A stretch of DNA of 64,000 bases from Flavobacterium tagetis (lineage in GTDB: Bacteria > Bacteroidota > Bacteroidia > Flavobacteriales > Flavobacteriaceae): positions 1,364,001-1,428,000 of the forward strand of contig NZ_JAERSF010000001.1 in the NCBI RefSeq assembly GCF_016735615.1. The letters are read 5' to 3'. Under the pieces are notes generated by a model that was given only the letters and a program-made list of their open reading frames with translations, did no database searches and was not told the origin of the DNA. Shown here one piece after another: positions 26,826 to 36,320 of the stretch; the first letter of the stretch is position 1, and each line of letters begins with the position of its first letter. The translations under genes were made by a program, and so were the position numbers.

Positions 26826-29498
26826 ATGAAAAAACAACTACTTTATATATTTTTAATTTTTTGTTCTGCAAATATCAATGCACAAGATGTTTTATGGCAG
26901 AAAGTAACTTCTTCATCGCTTTTGAGAAAAGCTGATGGCGTAAGTTCCAATAAATTATATTATAAATTAAATGCAAGTTTTCTTAGTTCTAAACTAGCTT
27001 CGACATCAAATAAAACGGCAAAAAGTGCATCGTCAGAAATTACTATTCCAAATACTAATGGGGTTTTGGAACGTTTTTCGGTTTGGGAATCTTCTAATTT
27101 TGATCCTGAATTACAAGCAAAGTATCCGGAAATTAAATCTTATGAAGGTCGCGGAATAGACGATCGAAATGCTAAAGTATTTTTTAGTGTTGCTCCAATC
27201 GGAATACAGACAATGGTTCTTAGAACAGCAAAACCAACAGAATATATTGAGCAAAACCCAGAAAATAAATCAGAATATGTTTTGTTCAAATCGGAAGATA
27301 ATGCAGATTCAAGAATGCTTTTAGATTGTAAAACAACCGATCTAGTTGTAGCAAATAAATCTTCGGCTACCGCAAAAACGTCTTCTAATGCCAAACAATT
27401 TAAAACACTTCGATTGGCATTATCTTGCACAGGAGAGTATACAGCTTATTTTGGTGGAACAAAAGCGGGAGCCTTAGCGGGAATGAACGCTACGTTAACT
27501 CGTGTAAATGGTATTTTTAATAGAGATCTTGCAGTACAATTAATTTTAATTGCTAATAATGATGCTGTTGTTTATACAGATGCTTCTACAGATCCTTATT
27601 CAATTGCATCGGTAGGCGCAGCAGATGGCGGGCCTTGGGCTAAGGAAGTGCAGACTACATTAACCAATGTTATTGGTGAAGCTAATTATGATATTGGGCA
27701 TTTGTTTGGTGCTTCTGGCGGAGGAGGTAATGCAGGTTGTATTGGCTGTATATGCGAAAGCCCAACTTCTAGCCAGCCAATAGGAAAGGGAAGTGCGTTT
27801 ACATCTCCTGCAGATGCAAGACCTGAAGGGGATAATTTTGATATTGATTTTGTGGCACACGAAATAGGGCATCAGCTTGGTGGCACACATACTTTTTCTT
27901 TCCAGAATGAAGGTTATGGAGCATGTTATGAACCTGGAAGCGGTTCAACTATTATGGGATATGCAGGAGTGACAAAAGGTTATAATATACAAGATCATTC
28001 AGATGATTATTTTTCTTATGCAAGCATTAGCCAGATTCAAAATAATCTAGCAGGGAAAACTTGTCCAGTTTCAACAACTATAGTTGATAATAATCCGCCC
28101 GTAATAAGTGCGGGTTCAGATTATACGATCCCAATTAGTACGCCATTTATTTTAACAGGAACAGGTTCTGATCCTGAAGGAAATTCTATAACGTACACAT
28201 GGGAACAATTTGATAGCGCCACAACAGCTTTTGCTGGCAATAGTTTTGCATCTGCAACAAAACCAGATGGACCAATGTTTAGGTCTTTTCCTCCAACAAC
28301 TTCACCAGTTCGTTATATGCCTGCTTTAAGTTCGGTATTAAATAATCAATTGACTACAACTTGGGAATCTGTTTCTTCTATTGCAAAAACAATGAATTTT
28401 ACGCTTACAGGAAGAGACAATGCTATTGCAGGAAAGGGTCAAACCAATACAGATGCTATGGTTGTAACCGTAACTACCGCAGCTGGACCATTTGCAGTAA
28501 CATCACAAGCAGACGATAATCTAGGCTGGGCAAAAGGATCTGCTCAAACGATTACATGGAATATAAATAATGCTAATACATTACCAGGATCATCGAACGT
28601 AAATATTAAATTATCTGTAGATGGCGGATTAACATTTCCAATTGTCTTAGTCAGCAATACTCCGAATGACGGTTCAGAAACTATATTAGTTCCAACAGAA
28701 ATTGATGCTTCTACAAATTGCAGACTTTTGATAGAACCAGTTGGCAATATTTATTATGCTATAAACTCGAAACCATTTGCTTTAGGGTATACTGTTTCAA
28801 CATCTTGTGCGTCGTATAATTTTGGTGGCGGATATTCGACAGGCGATAATGTAAATGTGAATAAAACTGTTTCTGTACCTGCTTCATCTGGATCGGTTTC
28901 AGATGTAAATGTTTCGGTAAATGTAACGCATGCTAGATTTTCAGACTTGACGATGCAAATCATAAGTCCAAGCGGAACGATGGTGACTTTATTCAATAAA
29001 AACTGTGGTAGTACAAATTCAACTTTTGCCTTACAGTTTGACGATAGTGGGGCTGCTCTAAACTGTAGTACAACTACTAGCCAGATTGTGATTCCTTCAA
29101 CTGCTCTAAGTGTTTTTAATGGTGAAAATCCGCAAGGAAATTGGACTTTTAGAGTTCTTGATGATACTGTAGGCGCATTAGGGACAATTAATTCTGCATC
29201 AGTAAATATCTGCTCTAAAACCTATACTTTAGGAAATGATGATTTTGAGAATGTTGATTTTGTTGCCTATCCAAATCCAAACAAAGGAACTTTTACAGTA
29301 CAATTTGATAGAGATTCAGTAAGCGAGATTAAAGTTTACGTTAATGATATTAATGGAAAATATGTTTACAATAGAACTTTTCAAGGTTCTGGATATTTTA
29401 TTCAAGATATTCAATTGCCAGATGTTCCTTCGGGTCTTTATTTTGTAACAGTTACTGATGGTAACAGAAAAGAAGTGAAAAAAATATTGGTGAATTAA
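26826..29498 (+). CDS. Secreted reprolysin-like zinc metalloprotease with P-domain and T9SS type A signal
   Basis: ATG 26826 gives a clean signal peptide (MKKQLLYIFLIFCSANINAQ); an upstream ATG at 26805 only adds seven residues. A propeptide of about 180 residues precedes the catalytic domain, which carries the zinc site HEIGHQLGGTHTF (HExxHxxGxxH, residues about 342-354) and a Met-turn-like SGSTIMGYAG, as in metzincins. Then come a linker/Ig-like region (about 420-640), a proprotein-convertase P-like jelly roll (about 660-800, VTHARFSDLTMQIISPSGT, NPQGNWTFRVLDD), and a type A T9SS sorting domain (last ~75 residues, YPNPNKGTFTVQF ... KEVKKILVN). It is 890 residues, probably an exported protein-degrading enzyme. 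Unlike the giant proteins it uses the type A signal. Confidence 0.92.
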   Translation: MKKQLLYIFLIFCSANINAQDVLWQKVTSSSLLRKADGVSSNKLYYKLNASFLSSKLASTSNKTAKSASSEITIPNTNGVLERFSVWESSNFDPELQAKYPEIKSYEGRGIDDRNAKVFFSVAPIGIQTMVLRTAKPTEYIEQNPENKSEYVLFKSEDNADSRMLLDCKTTDLVVANKSSATAKTSSNAKQFKTLRLALSCTGEYTAYFGGTKAGALAGMNATLTRVNGIFNRDLAVQLILIANNDAVVYTDASTDPYSIASVGAADGGPWAKEVQTTLTNVIGEANYDIGHLFGASGGGGNAGCIGCICESPTSSQPIGKGSAFTSPADARPEGDNFDIDFVAHEIGHQLGGTHTFSFQNEGYGACYEPGSGSTIMGYAGVTKGYNIQDHSDDYFSYASISQIQNNLAGKTCPVSTTIVDNNPPVISAGSDYTIPISTPFILTGTGSDPEGNSITYTWEQFDSATTAFAGNSFASATKPDGPMFRSFPPTTSPVRYMPALSSVLNNQLTTTWESVSSIAKTMNFTLTGRDNAIAGKGQTNTDAMVVTVTTAAGPFAVTSQADDNLGWAKGSAQTITWNINNANTLPGSSNVNIKLSVDGGLTFPIVLVSNTPNDGSETILVPTEIDASTNCRLLIEPVGNIYYAINSKPFALGYTVSTSCASYNFGGGYSTGDNVNVNKTVSVPASSGSVSDVNVSVNVTHARFSDLTMQIISPSGTMVTLFNKNCGSTNSTFALQFDDSGAALNCSTTTSQIVIPSTALSVFNGENPQGNWTFRVLDDTVGALGTINSASVNICSKTYTLGNDDFENVDFVAYPNPNKGTFTVQFDRDSVSEIKVYVNDINGKYVYNRTFQGSGYFIQDIQLPDVPSGLYFVTVTDGNRKEVKKILVN

Positions 29499-29516
29499 TT
29501 TTTGAGTTTTCAAACG

Positions 29517-30197
29517 TTAATGTGCCATTGCCATGCATATCATACTAATTTTTGCGCCAGGGATTTTTAATAAAGCTCTGGCACATGCTTCGATAGTTGC
29601 GCCTGTAGTGAAAACGTCATCAACAATTAAAAAATGTTTATTATGATGGATTTCCTCAAATGTTACATCAAAAATACTCCCGATATTTTCAGATCTTCCA
29701 AGTAGGTTTTTCTTAGATTGTGTTTTGGTATAAAGTTTTCGGATTAGAACATTTTCTTCAAACGGAATGTCTAAGCCCGATGCTAATGCTTGACCAAAAG
29801 TTGTAACTTGATTATAGCCCCGTTCTTTAAATTTTCTTTTATGAAGCGGAACAGGGATTACTGCGTCAAAAGGAATTTCCAATTGAAGATCTTTTAAATC
29901 TTCGGCATACCAATTTCCTAAAACGGTGCCGATTTCCTGATGGCCTTTGTATTTTAAATTATGAATTAGTTCTTGAACCATTCCTTTTTTATTAAAATAC
30001 AAAAATGCCGATGCAAATTGAATATCGATCTTGCCATAAAACTTTTTTACAGCTTCATTTTTCGAGTCTAAATGATAGTAAGTTAGAGGCATTTCGTGTC
30101 GGCAAATGGTGCAGAAAACAGTTTCGTTTTGAAGTAAAAGAGCTCGGCATCCGTTACAGACTTTAGGAAAAAACAGATTTATTATATAATTAATCAC
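29517..30197 (-). CDS. comF: ComF family phosphoribosyltransferase-like protein
   Basis: A 226-residue ComFC/GntX-type protein. The N-terminal double zinc motif is CNGC ... CTIC (residues about 15-35), followed by a type I phosphoribosyltransferase fold with the PRPP loop FLIVDDVFTTGATIEAC (about 189-205) and the upstream VIPVPLHKRKFKERGYNQ. In naturally competent bacteria ComFC takes part in DNA uptake; in non-competent ones the role is less clear. Length is normal. It is divergent from glyS and its 3' end faces the end of the metalloprotease gene with 18 bases between. Confidence 0.92.
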   Translation of the reverse strand: MINYIINLFFPKVCNGCRALLLQNETVFCTICRHEMPLTYYHLDSKNEAVKKFYGKIDIQFASAFLYFNKKGMVQELIHNLKYKGHQEIGTVLGNWYAEDLKDLQLEIPFDAVIPVPLHKRKFKERGYNQVTTFGQALASGLDIPFEENVLIRKLYTKTQSKKNLLGRSENIGSIFDVTFEEIHHNKHFLIVDDVFTTGATIEACARALLKIPGAKISMICMAMAH

Positions 30198-30280
30198 AAA
30201 AAGAGAGATTTTATTTACAAAAGTAACAAAATCAGCACTTCAATCTTCATAATTTTTCTTTTTTATATAGGTAGTTTTTA

Positions 30281-30295
30281 TATTTTTGCATCACT
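30281..30295 (+). promoter_or_regulatory. -7 promoter element very close to the glyS start
   Basis: TATTTTTG (30281-30288) matches TAnnTTTG and lies 7 bases before the glyS ATG, implying a leaderless or nearly leaderless transcript. No clear -33 TTG was found. Confidence 0.4.
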
Positions 30296-31837
30296 ATGGC
30301 AAAACAAGAAGATATATTTAAGAATGTGGTTTCGCACGCAAAAGAGTACGGATTTATTTTTCCGTCAAGCGAAGTGTACGATGGTTTAAGTGCTGTATAC
30401 GATTACGCACAAAACGGTGTCGAATTAAAAAAGAATATCCGTGAATATTGGTGGAAATCAATGGTTCAGATGAATGAAAATATTGTCGGCCTTGATGCTG
30501 CAATATTGATGCATCCAACAACTTGGAAAGCTTCTGGTCACGTTGATGCTTTCAATGATCCATTAATTGATAATAAAGATTCTAAAAAGAGATATAGAGC
30601 TGACGTTTTGGTTGAAGATTTTGCTGAAAAAATTCACCAAAAAGCTCAAAAAGAAATCGAAAAAGCAAAAGCTCGTTTTGGTGATGCATTCAACGAACAA
30701 GAGTTTGTAACTACAAACGCTCGTGTAATTGAATATTTAGCTAAAGAAAAAGAAATCAGAGAGCGTTTAGGACGTTCTTTGGGAGCAGGTGATTTAGCTG
30801 ACGTTAAAGCTTTGATCGAAGAGCTTGAAATTGCTGATCCTGAAACTGGTTCTAAAAACTGGACAGAGGTAAAACAATTTAACTTAATGTTCGGAACAAA
30901 ATTAGGTGCATCTGCTGAGAATGCGATGGATTTATATTTGCGTCCAGAAACAGCTCAAGGTATTTTTGTGAACTTCTTAAACGTTCAGAAGTCTGGTCGT
31001 ATGAAAGTTCCTTTTGGAATTGCTCAAACGGGTAAAGCATTCAGAAACGAGATTGTTGCAAGACAGTTTATTTTCCGTATGCGTGAGTTCGAACAAATGG
31101 AAATGCAGTTTTTTGTACGTCCAGGGGAAGAAATGAAATCATACGAATATTGGAAAGAAACTCGTTTAAAATGGCACTTATCTTTAGGATTAGGAAAAGA
31201 GAATTACCGTTTTCACGATCATGAGAAATTAGCGCACTACGCAAACGCAGCGGCAGATATCGAATTTAATTTCCCATTCGGATTTAAAGAATTAGAAGGT
31301 ATTCACTCTCGTACAGATTTCGACTTAAAAGCGCACGAAGAATATTCTGGAAGAAAATTACAATATTTTGATCCTGAATTAAACGAAAACTACGTTCCTT
31401 ATGTAGTAGAAACTTCTGTTGGTTTAGATCGTATGTTCTTGGCAGTTTTTGCAACTTCATTAAAAGAAGAAACATTAGAAGACGGTTCTACAAGAACAGT
31501 TTTAAAATTGCCAGCAGTTTTAGCACCAACTAAAGCGGCAGTATTGCCATTAGTTAAAAAAGATGGTTTGCCAGAAGTTTCAAGAAAAATCATCGAAGAT
31601 TTGAAATGGGATTTTAATGTGGCTTATGATGAAAAAGATGCTGTAGGACGTCGTTACAGAAGACAAGATGCTTTAGGAACACCTTTCTGTATCACGGTAG
31701 ATCATCAAACGCTTGAAGACGAAACAGTAACAATTCGTCATAGAGATACAATGAAACAAGATCGTGTAAAAATTACTGAATTAAGAGGTATTATCGAAAA
31801 CGAAGTTTCGATGAAAAACTGGTTAATGAAAATGTAA
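30296..31837 (+). CDS. glyS: Glycine--tRNA ligase (single-chain, homodimeric type)
   Basis: A 513-residue class II aminoacyl-tRNA synthetase of the alpha-2 type found in Bacteroidetes, archaea and eukaryotes, not the GlyQ/GlyS two-subunit form. Visible signatures: WWKSMVQ (near residue 46), LRPETAQGIFVNF (about 219-231), the motif 2 region FRNEIVARQFIFRMREFEQMEMQFF split over residues 253-277, and motif 3 ETSVGLDRMFLAVF (about 372-385). The C-terminal anticodon-binding domain follows (from about 400, LAPTKAAVLPLV). It charges tRNA-Gly with glycine. Monocistronic, with its own terminator. Confidence 0.97.
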   Translation: MAKQEDIFKNVVSHAKEYGFIFPSSEVYDGLSAVYDYAQNGVELKKNIREYWWKSMVQMNENIVGLDAAILMHPTTWKASGHVDAFNDPLIDNKDSKKRYRADVLVEDFAEKIHQKAQKEIEKAKARFGDAFNEQEFVTTNARVIEYLAKEKEIRERLGRSLGAGDLADVKALIEELEIADPETGSKNWTEVKQFNLMFGTKLGASAENAMDLYLRPETAQGIFVNFLNVQKSGRMKVPFGIAQTGKAFRNEIVARQFIFRMREFEQMEMQFFVRPGEEMKSYEYWKETRLKWHLSLGLGKENYRFHDHEKLAHYANAAADIEFNFPFGFKELEGIHSRTDFDLKAHEEYSGRKLQYFDPELNENYVPYVVETSVGLDRMFLAVFATSLKEETLEDGSTRTVLKLPAVLAPTKAAVLPLVKKDGLPEVSRKIIEDLKWDFNVAYDEKDAVGRRYRRQDALGTPFCITVDHQTLEDETVTIRHRDTMKQDRVKITELRGIIENEVSMKNWLMKM

Positions 31838-31856
31838 TCTTTACAGTTTATTATAG

Positions 31857-31892
31857 AAATCCCAAATTCCTTTACGGAATTTGGGATTTTTG
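31857..31892 (+). terminator. Terminator of glyS
   Basis: A 14-bp stem (AAATCCCAAATTCC with GGAATTTGGGATTT), 5-base loop, then a T-run, 20 bases after the glyS stop. Confidence 0.9.
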
Positions 31893-32107
31893 ATTTTAAA
31901 AAGCAGGTATTTTATCGGCTTTTTTTGCATTTCATCCTTATGTATTAACATTTCTCTGTAATGTATTAACAATGAATTGCTTAGATTTTTTAATTGCGTA
32001 ATTTTAAATTTGTATTACGATAAAGACCAATTTTTTTTCTTAACATAGCAATTAAGAGCATTTTTTTGATTATGATTGCGCCGTGAGAAAACCAATAAAA
32101 CCTGAAA

Positions 32108-32926
32108 TTGAAAAAGTATTCGTATATTATAATTGATGATGATGCTGAGAGTATTTTGAAAACCCAAACAACCGCTTCAGGTTTTTCAGAATTATCTTTT
32201 AAGGCATCGGCATCAAATTTTCAGGAAGGTTTAGAATTGGTTTTAGAGCACAAACCCGATTTGGTTTTTCTAGAAATCGAACCAGAAAATCTGTCAAGTC
32301 ATTTGTCGTTGACTTTTATTAGCGAATTGCACCGTTTCTTTCAGGAAATTCCAAAAATTATTATTACTACAAATAAGAAAGATAAAGCTTTTGATGCTAT
32401 TCAATACGGCGTGTTTGATTACCTTTTAAAACCTGTTGCGCATATTGATCTGCTTAAAACCGTTTTGAAGCTTAAAAAAGCAAATTTTGACGTAAAAACA
32501 GCAAGTGTAATAGAAGAACAGCCTTCTATTGTAATAGATAATGTCAATAATGTAACCATTCCTCAAAATATTCAACAACCATTAACCATTTGCATAAAAT
32601 CGTATGGTGATTACCGTTATCTGAATGCTGAAGATATTTGTTATTTTCAAGCCGATAACAACTCGACGGATATTTATTTAAACACTGGGGAAATGATTAC
32701 GGCTTTTAAAACATTAAAGCATTTTGAAAGTGTTTTGACGTATCCTTTTATCCGTATTCATAATAGTTATGTAATTAATCGAAATTATATTTCGAGGATT
32801 CATAGCGGAAACTCAATCTGTTACATAAAAAACTCCACAAAAAAGATTCCTTTTTCGAAAACCTACAGAGCAAATGTCGAACAGATTATTGCCGATTTTG
32901 CAGCAGGAAATTACCTAGAGGTCTAA
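32108..32926 (+). CDS. LytTR-family response regulator with Glu at the phospho-acceptor site
   Basis: A 272-residue regulator: receiver domain (residues 1-120) and LytTR DNA-binding domain (about 160-265). The acidic pocket IIIDDD (D10-D12) and the LLKPV lysine are present, but the phospho-acceptor position reads VFLEIEP, with Glu56 where Asp is expected. The LytTR part has DICYFQADNNSTDIYL, FIRIHNSYVINRNYISRI and KKIPFSKTYR, all typical. No ATG is available; TTG at 32108 is the only start that keeps the first receiver strand. No kinase gene is adjacent in the same operon. TAAATTTG at 32004-32011 may be its -7 element, with TTG 24 bases further up. Confidence 0.88.
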   Translation: MKKYSYIIIDDDAESILKTQTTASGFSELSFKASASNFQEGLELVLEHKPDLVFLEIEPENLSSHLSLTFISELHRFFQEIPKIIITTNKKDKAFDAIQYGVFDYLLKPVAHIDLLKTVLKLKKANFDVKTASVIEEQPSIVIDNVNNVTIPQNIQQPLTICIKSYGDYRYLNAEDICYFQADNNSTDIYLNTGEMITAFKTLKHFESVLTYPFIRIHNSYVINRNYISRIHSGNSICYIKNSTKKIPFSKTYRANVEQIIADFAAGNYLEV

Positions 32927-33102
32927 AAATTAAGCGATTACATTAATTTGCTGTCCATTGACTATCAATTGGGTACGATCTACCACAAACTCGATTTTTC
33001 TTATAAATTTTTTTCAGTCTTGGTGCTAGTTTTACACTCTGATTCGCAAACAAACAGCGAATCATCTCCAAAAATTAGTACAAAACATTAAAACCTCAAG
33101 TC

Positions 33103-33363
33103 ATGAAAAAAACAGCTTTAACAATCGGATTATTTTCTTTAGTAGTAGTAGCAACTTCTTTTGCTTCAACTGAAGTTCCAACATATTTAGCAGCTAACGA
33201 TTCTATTAAAATTTTACCTCCAGTAGATGGAAAAGGTGGTCAGAAAACTACCCAAGATGGGAAAAAAATAGATTTTCACGGAGCAAGCAATACAGATTTC
33301 AACGAAACTAAATCTTTCAATTCCGATAGACAATCATTCGGAAGAAATATTAAAGTCGACTAA
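33103..33363 (+). CDS. Small secreted protein, unknown function
   Basis: An 86-residue protein with a clear signal peptide (residues 1-22, MKKTALTIGLFSLVVVATSF, cleaved near FAS). The mature part is about 64 residues, hydrophilic, with LPPVDGKGGQKTTQDGKKIDF in the middle (quoted only to its end at Phe) and SFNSDRQSFGRNIKVD at the end. No cysteines and no recognised domain. It lies between two signalling genes on the same strand and has its own terminator, so it is a free-standing gene. Function unknown. Confidence 0.7.
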   Translation: MKKTALTIGLFSLVVVATSFASTEVPTYLAANDSIKILPPVDGKGGQKTTQDGKKIDFHGASNTDFNETKSFNSDRQSFGRNIKVD

Positions 33364-33380
33364 AAATAGTTAAAATCGAA

Positions 33381-33412
33381 AAAAAAAGCTGTCAATTCTG
33401 ACAGCTTTTTTT
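33381..33412 (+). terminator. Terminator of the small secreted protein gene
   Basis: A 14-bp stem (AAAAAAAGCTGTCA with TGACAGCTTTTTTT) with a 4-base loop and T-run, 17 bases after the stop codon. Confidence 0.85.
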
Positions 33413-33455
33413 ATGTCTTTTAGTTTTGTACTTTTGATTAAATTCAAAAGGGCTA

Positions 33456-35510
33456 TTGAAAAATAATTGCTTAATACTTACTTCAATTTTTATTCTTCTT
33501 TTTGGATGTTCCAAAAAGAAGAGTGTTGATGACCATGGTGATGTTCAAACAGATAGTCTATCAATATATCTTTCGTTAGCCAGCGACATTAACTTTTCTT
33601 ATAACGAAAAACAGTCCTATAATAAAAAAGCTTTGAATATTATTCTTGGCCAAAAAGATGATTCTCTGAATAAGGTAAATCTTTTCAAAATAGCCAACAG
33701 ATATTACAACATGAATGATTGGGATTCCTACAGGAGCACTTCATATCTAATTTTGGATAGATCGGAAAAAAGTAAGGATTCGGTTAATTTAGCAAAAGCA
33801 TATACTTATTTAGGAGATTATTATCTCTTAAAGTCTATTTCTGACAGTGCATATATGAATTATTATGCAGCTGAGAAAATTTATATCCGTATAAATGATG
33901 AATTAAATCTTGCAAAAACATACTCTAGTAAAGCAAATCTTCAGTATCAGGAAGATGCTCTTTTTGAAAGTGAGGTTACCATTTTTAAAGCTTTAAGTAT
34001 TTTAAAAAAATTAAAAAATGTAAGTAGTCAGTTATACGATTGTTATAACACTTTAGGGATACTTTATAATGATAGAGAAGAGTATAATAAAGCTTTAGAG
34101 TTTCATAACAAAGCATTGGAAATATTAAAAGACAAATCGATTCCTGCAGAGCTACACTTGGAGGCAACTTCTTTAAATAATATTGGTTTTGTCTACTTAG
34201 GAATGAAAGATTACAAAAAAGCCAAGTATTATTTTCATGAAGGATTAATACAAGATAATTTATATGAGGGGGATGTCAAGTTGTATGCAATGCTTTTGGA
34301 TAATCTCGCTTATGCAAAACTTAGAATGGGAGAGTCTGACGGGCTTCCAGAACAATTTTATAAGGCTCTGAAAATAAGAGACAGTCTTGGTTTAACCTCA
34401 GGAGTTATTTTGAACAAAATACACCTATCAGAATATTTTGCATTTAAAAAAGATTCTGTTAAGGCTTTGAAATTCTCAAAAGAAGCAGTAGAATTATCTC
34501 GTTCTACCGAATCTCCTACAAGTTTATTGGAATCTTTAAAGCAAATTACTTCAGTTGATCCAAAAAATGCGTCAGTATATTCTAAAGAATATATTGAAAT
34601 TAATGAGAAGCTCAAGAAATCAGAGCGCAAGATGGGAGAAAAATTCTCACGTATCGAGTACGAAACCAACGAAATAAAAGATCAAAATTCTAATCTCCAA
34701 GAAAAAAATAAAACTTTGGTTTATGTATTTAGTATTTGTACATTGCTCGGGTTGTTTTTTTATGTTTACAAAACACAGCAAGCCAGAAACCGCGAGCTGC
34801 TTTTTAAACAGCAACAACAGGTTGCAAATGAAGACATTTATAATTTGATGATTTCGCAGCAAAATGAAATTGAGCTTACTCGAATAAAAGAAAAGAAAAG
34901 AGTTGCACAAGAATTACACGATGGTGTTTTGGGCCGTATGTTTGGTATTCGAATAAGTTTGGATAGTTTGGATAAATTAGATGAGGTCGAAGCTGTTTCT
35001 AAAAGAAAAAAGTATCTTACCGAATTGAAAAATGTTGAGCAGGATATTCGAGAAATTTCACATGACTTAAATAGAGAAAAATCAGAATTAATTAATAATT
35101 TTGTTTCTATTTTGAGTAAACTATTTGAAGATCAGAGAAATACTTACAGTTCAAAATTGATTACGACTTTTGATTCTGAGATAAAATGGGATTTGATAAG
35201 TAATATTGAAAAAATCAATTTGTATAGAATTGTTCAAGAAGGACTTCAGAATTGTAATAAATACGCCAAGGCTGATATTATTAGAGTAGAGTTTAAAAAT
35301 GAAGATGATAATCTAGTTTTAACCATCGAAGATGACGGAATTGGATTTAATACCAATAAGACTAAAAACGGAATTGGTCTTAATAATATTGAATATAGAG
35401 CAAAAGAATGTAAGGGTACAGTTACGATAAAATCTGCCAAAGGAGAAGGAACAATTCTCACTATAAAAGTCCCATTAGACCCAAATAATAACCTGCATAA
35501 TGACATTTGA
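33456..35510 (+). CDS. TPR-containing sensor histidine kinase (HisKA_3 type)
   Basis: A 684-residue kinase. The N-terminus looks like a lipoprotein or uncleaved signal (MKNNCLILTSIFILLFGCSKKKS); residues about 100-340 hold tetratricopeptide repeats (YNTLGILYNDREEYNKALEF; LNNIGFVYLGMKDYKKAKYY). A coiled coil is followed by one membrane span (about 419-439), another coiled coil, the phospho-accepting dimerisation helix KRVAQELHDGVLGRMFGIR with His488, and a HATPase_c domain (about 580-680; EDDGIGFN, NGIGLNNIEYRA, GEGTILTI). This is the NarL/LuxR-partner kinase class. The start is TTG 33456; no ATG fits. The next gene overlaps by 11 bases and is its expected response regulator. The periplasmic TPR region presumably senses a protein partner. 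Confidence 0.93.
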   Translation: MKNNCLILTSIFILLFGCSKKKSVDDHGDVQTDSLSIYLSLASDINFSYNEKQSYNKKALNIILGQKDDSLNKVNLFKIANRYYNMNDWDSYRSTSYLILDRSEKSKDSVNLAKAYTYLGDYYLLKSISDSAYMNYYAAEKIYIRINDELNLAKTYSSKANLQYQEDALFESEVTIFKALSILKKLKNVSSQLYDCYNTLGILYNDREEYNKALEFHNKALEILKDKSIPAELHLEATSLNNIGFVYLGMKDYKKAKYYFHEGLIQDNLYEGDVKLYAMLLDNLAYAKLRMGESDGLPEQFYKALKIRDSLGLTSGVILNKIHLSEYFAFKKDSVKALKFSKEAVELSRSTESPTSLLESLKQITSVDPKNASVYSKEYIEINEKLKKSERKMGEKFSRIEYETNEIKDQNSNLQEKNKTLVYVFSICTLLGLFFYVYKTQQARNRELLFKQQQQVANEDIYNLMISQQNEIELTRIKEKKRVAQELHDGVLGRMFGIRISLDSLDKLDEVEAVSKRKKYLTELKNVEQDIREISHDLNREKSELINNFVSILSKLFEDQRNTYSSKLITTFDSEIKWDLISNIEKINLYRIVQEGLQNCNKYAKADIIRVEFKNEDDNLVLTIEDDGIGFNTNKTKNGIGLNNIEYRAKECKGTVTIKSAKGEGTILTIKVPLDPNNNLHNDI

Positions 35511-36198
35511 TTTAACAGCCTCAGTTTCGCAATTAGTTAAAAAGAATATCTTAATAGTAGACGACCATCCGTTTATTATTGAAGGATACAAAAATGCTAT
35601 AACCCGTTATAATCCTAAGAAGTATGATTTTTCAATTTCGCAGGCACACGATTGCAGATCAGGTTATGATATAATAAAAAACGATAACACGCCAGAGTTT
35701 GATATTGCTTTTTTGGATATCAGTATGCCTCCTTACGAAGAAAAAGAGATTTTTTCGGGCGAAGATCTAGCGATGCTACTTCTAAAAAAAATGCCATCGT
35801 GCAAGATTATTCTTTTGACGATGTATACGGAATTACTGAAAATTAAAACAATTATCAGGACAATTCAGCCAAACGGATTGATTATTAAAAATGACCTTAC
35901 TTTTGACGAATTGCTTTTGGCTTTTGATAAAGTAATGAAAAATGAAAAATATTACAGCCAGTCGGTAGTAAAGATGCTTAATCAATCTACGCATAATGCA
36001 ATCGAGATTGATCAGTACGATAAACAGATATTAATTCATTTGGATAAAGGAACTCCAATTCATGAAATGCTAGAGAATATTCCGATTTCCTTAAATGCTA
36101 TAGTGAAACGAAAAAAGCATTTGATGGAATTATTAAAAATAAAAAGCGGTTCTGATCGCGATTTAATTAAAGAAGCAAAAAGCAAAGGGCTTTTTTAG
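35500..36198 (+). CDS. Response regulator with degenerate LuxR-type output domain
   Basis: A 232-residue regulator. Receiver domain at residues about 15-140: KNILIVDDHPFIIEGY, phospho-acceptor Asp73 in IAFLDISMPP, and the conserved Thr in IILLTMYTE. The C-terminal ~65 residues (YDKQILIHLDKGTPIHEML, IPISLNAIVKRKKHLMELLKI) follow the LuxR/GerE helix-turn-helix plan but lack several consensus residues. It overlaps the TPR kinase gene by 11 bases, so the two are co-translated and almost certainly form a two-component pair. Targets unknown. Confidence 0.9.
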   Translation: MTFDLTASVSQLVKKNILIVDDHPFIIEGYKNAITRYNPKKYDFSISQAHDCRSGYDIIKNDNTPEFDIAFLDISMPPYEEKEIFSGEDLAMLLLKKMPSCKIILLTMYTELLKIKTIIRTIQPNGLIIKNDLTFDELLLAFDKVMKNEKYYSQSVVKMLNQSTHNAIEIDQYDKQILIHLDKGTPIHEMLENIPISLNAIVKRKKHLMELLKIKSGSDRDLIKEAKSKGLF

Positions 36199-36205
36199 AG
36201 AGGAA

Positions 36206-36313
36206 AATTCCAATGTTGAAATTCCAAATTCCAATAAAAAAAGCCAAATAAAAAATTCCAAATTCCAAGATTATATGAAGTCATTGGAATTTGGAATTTT
36301 TTATTGGAATTTC
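36206..36313. repeat. Nested AATTCCAA palindrome acting as bidirectional terminator
   Basis: The inner stem is an 18-bp perfect pairing (36251-36268 with 36284-36301). An outer stem pairs 36228-36242 with 36297-36311 as an alternative. The unit is built from repeated AATTCCAA words and lies between the convergent genes ending at 36198 (+) and 36321 (-). Confidence 0.75.
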
Positions 36314-36320
36314 TAAAAAT

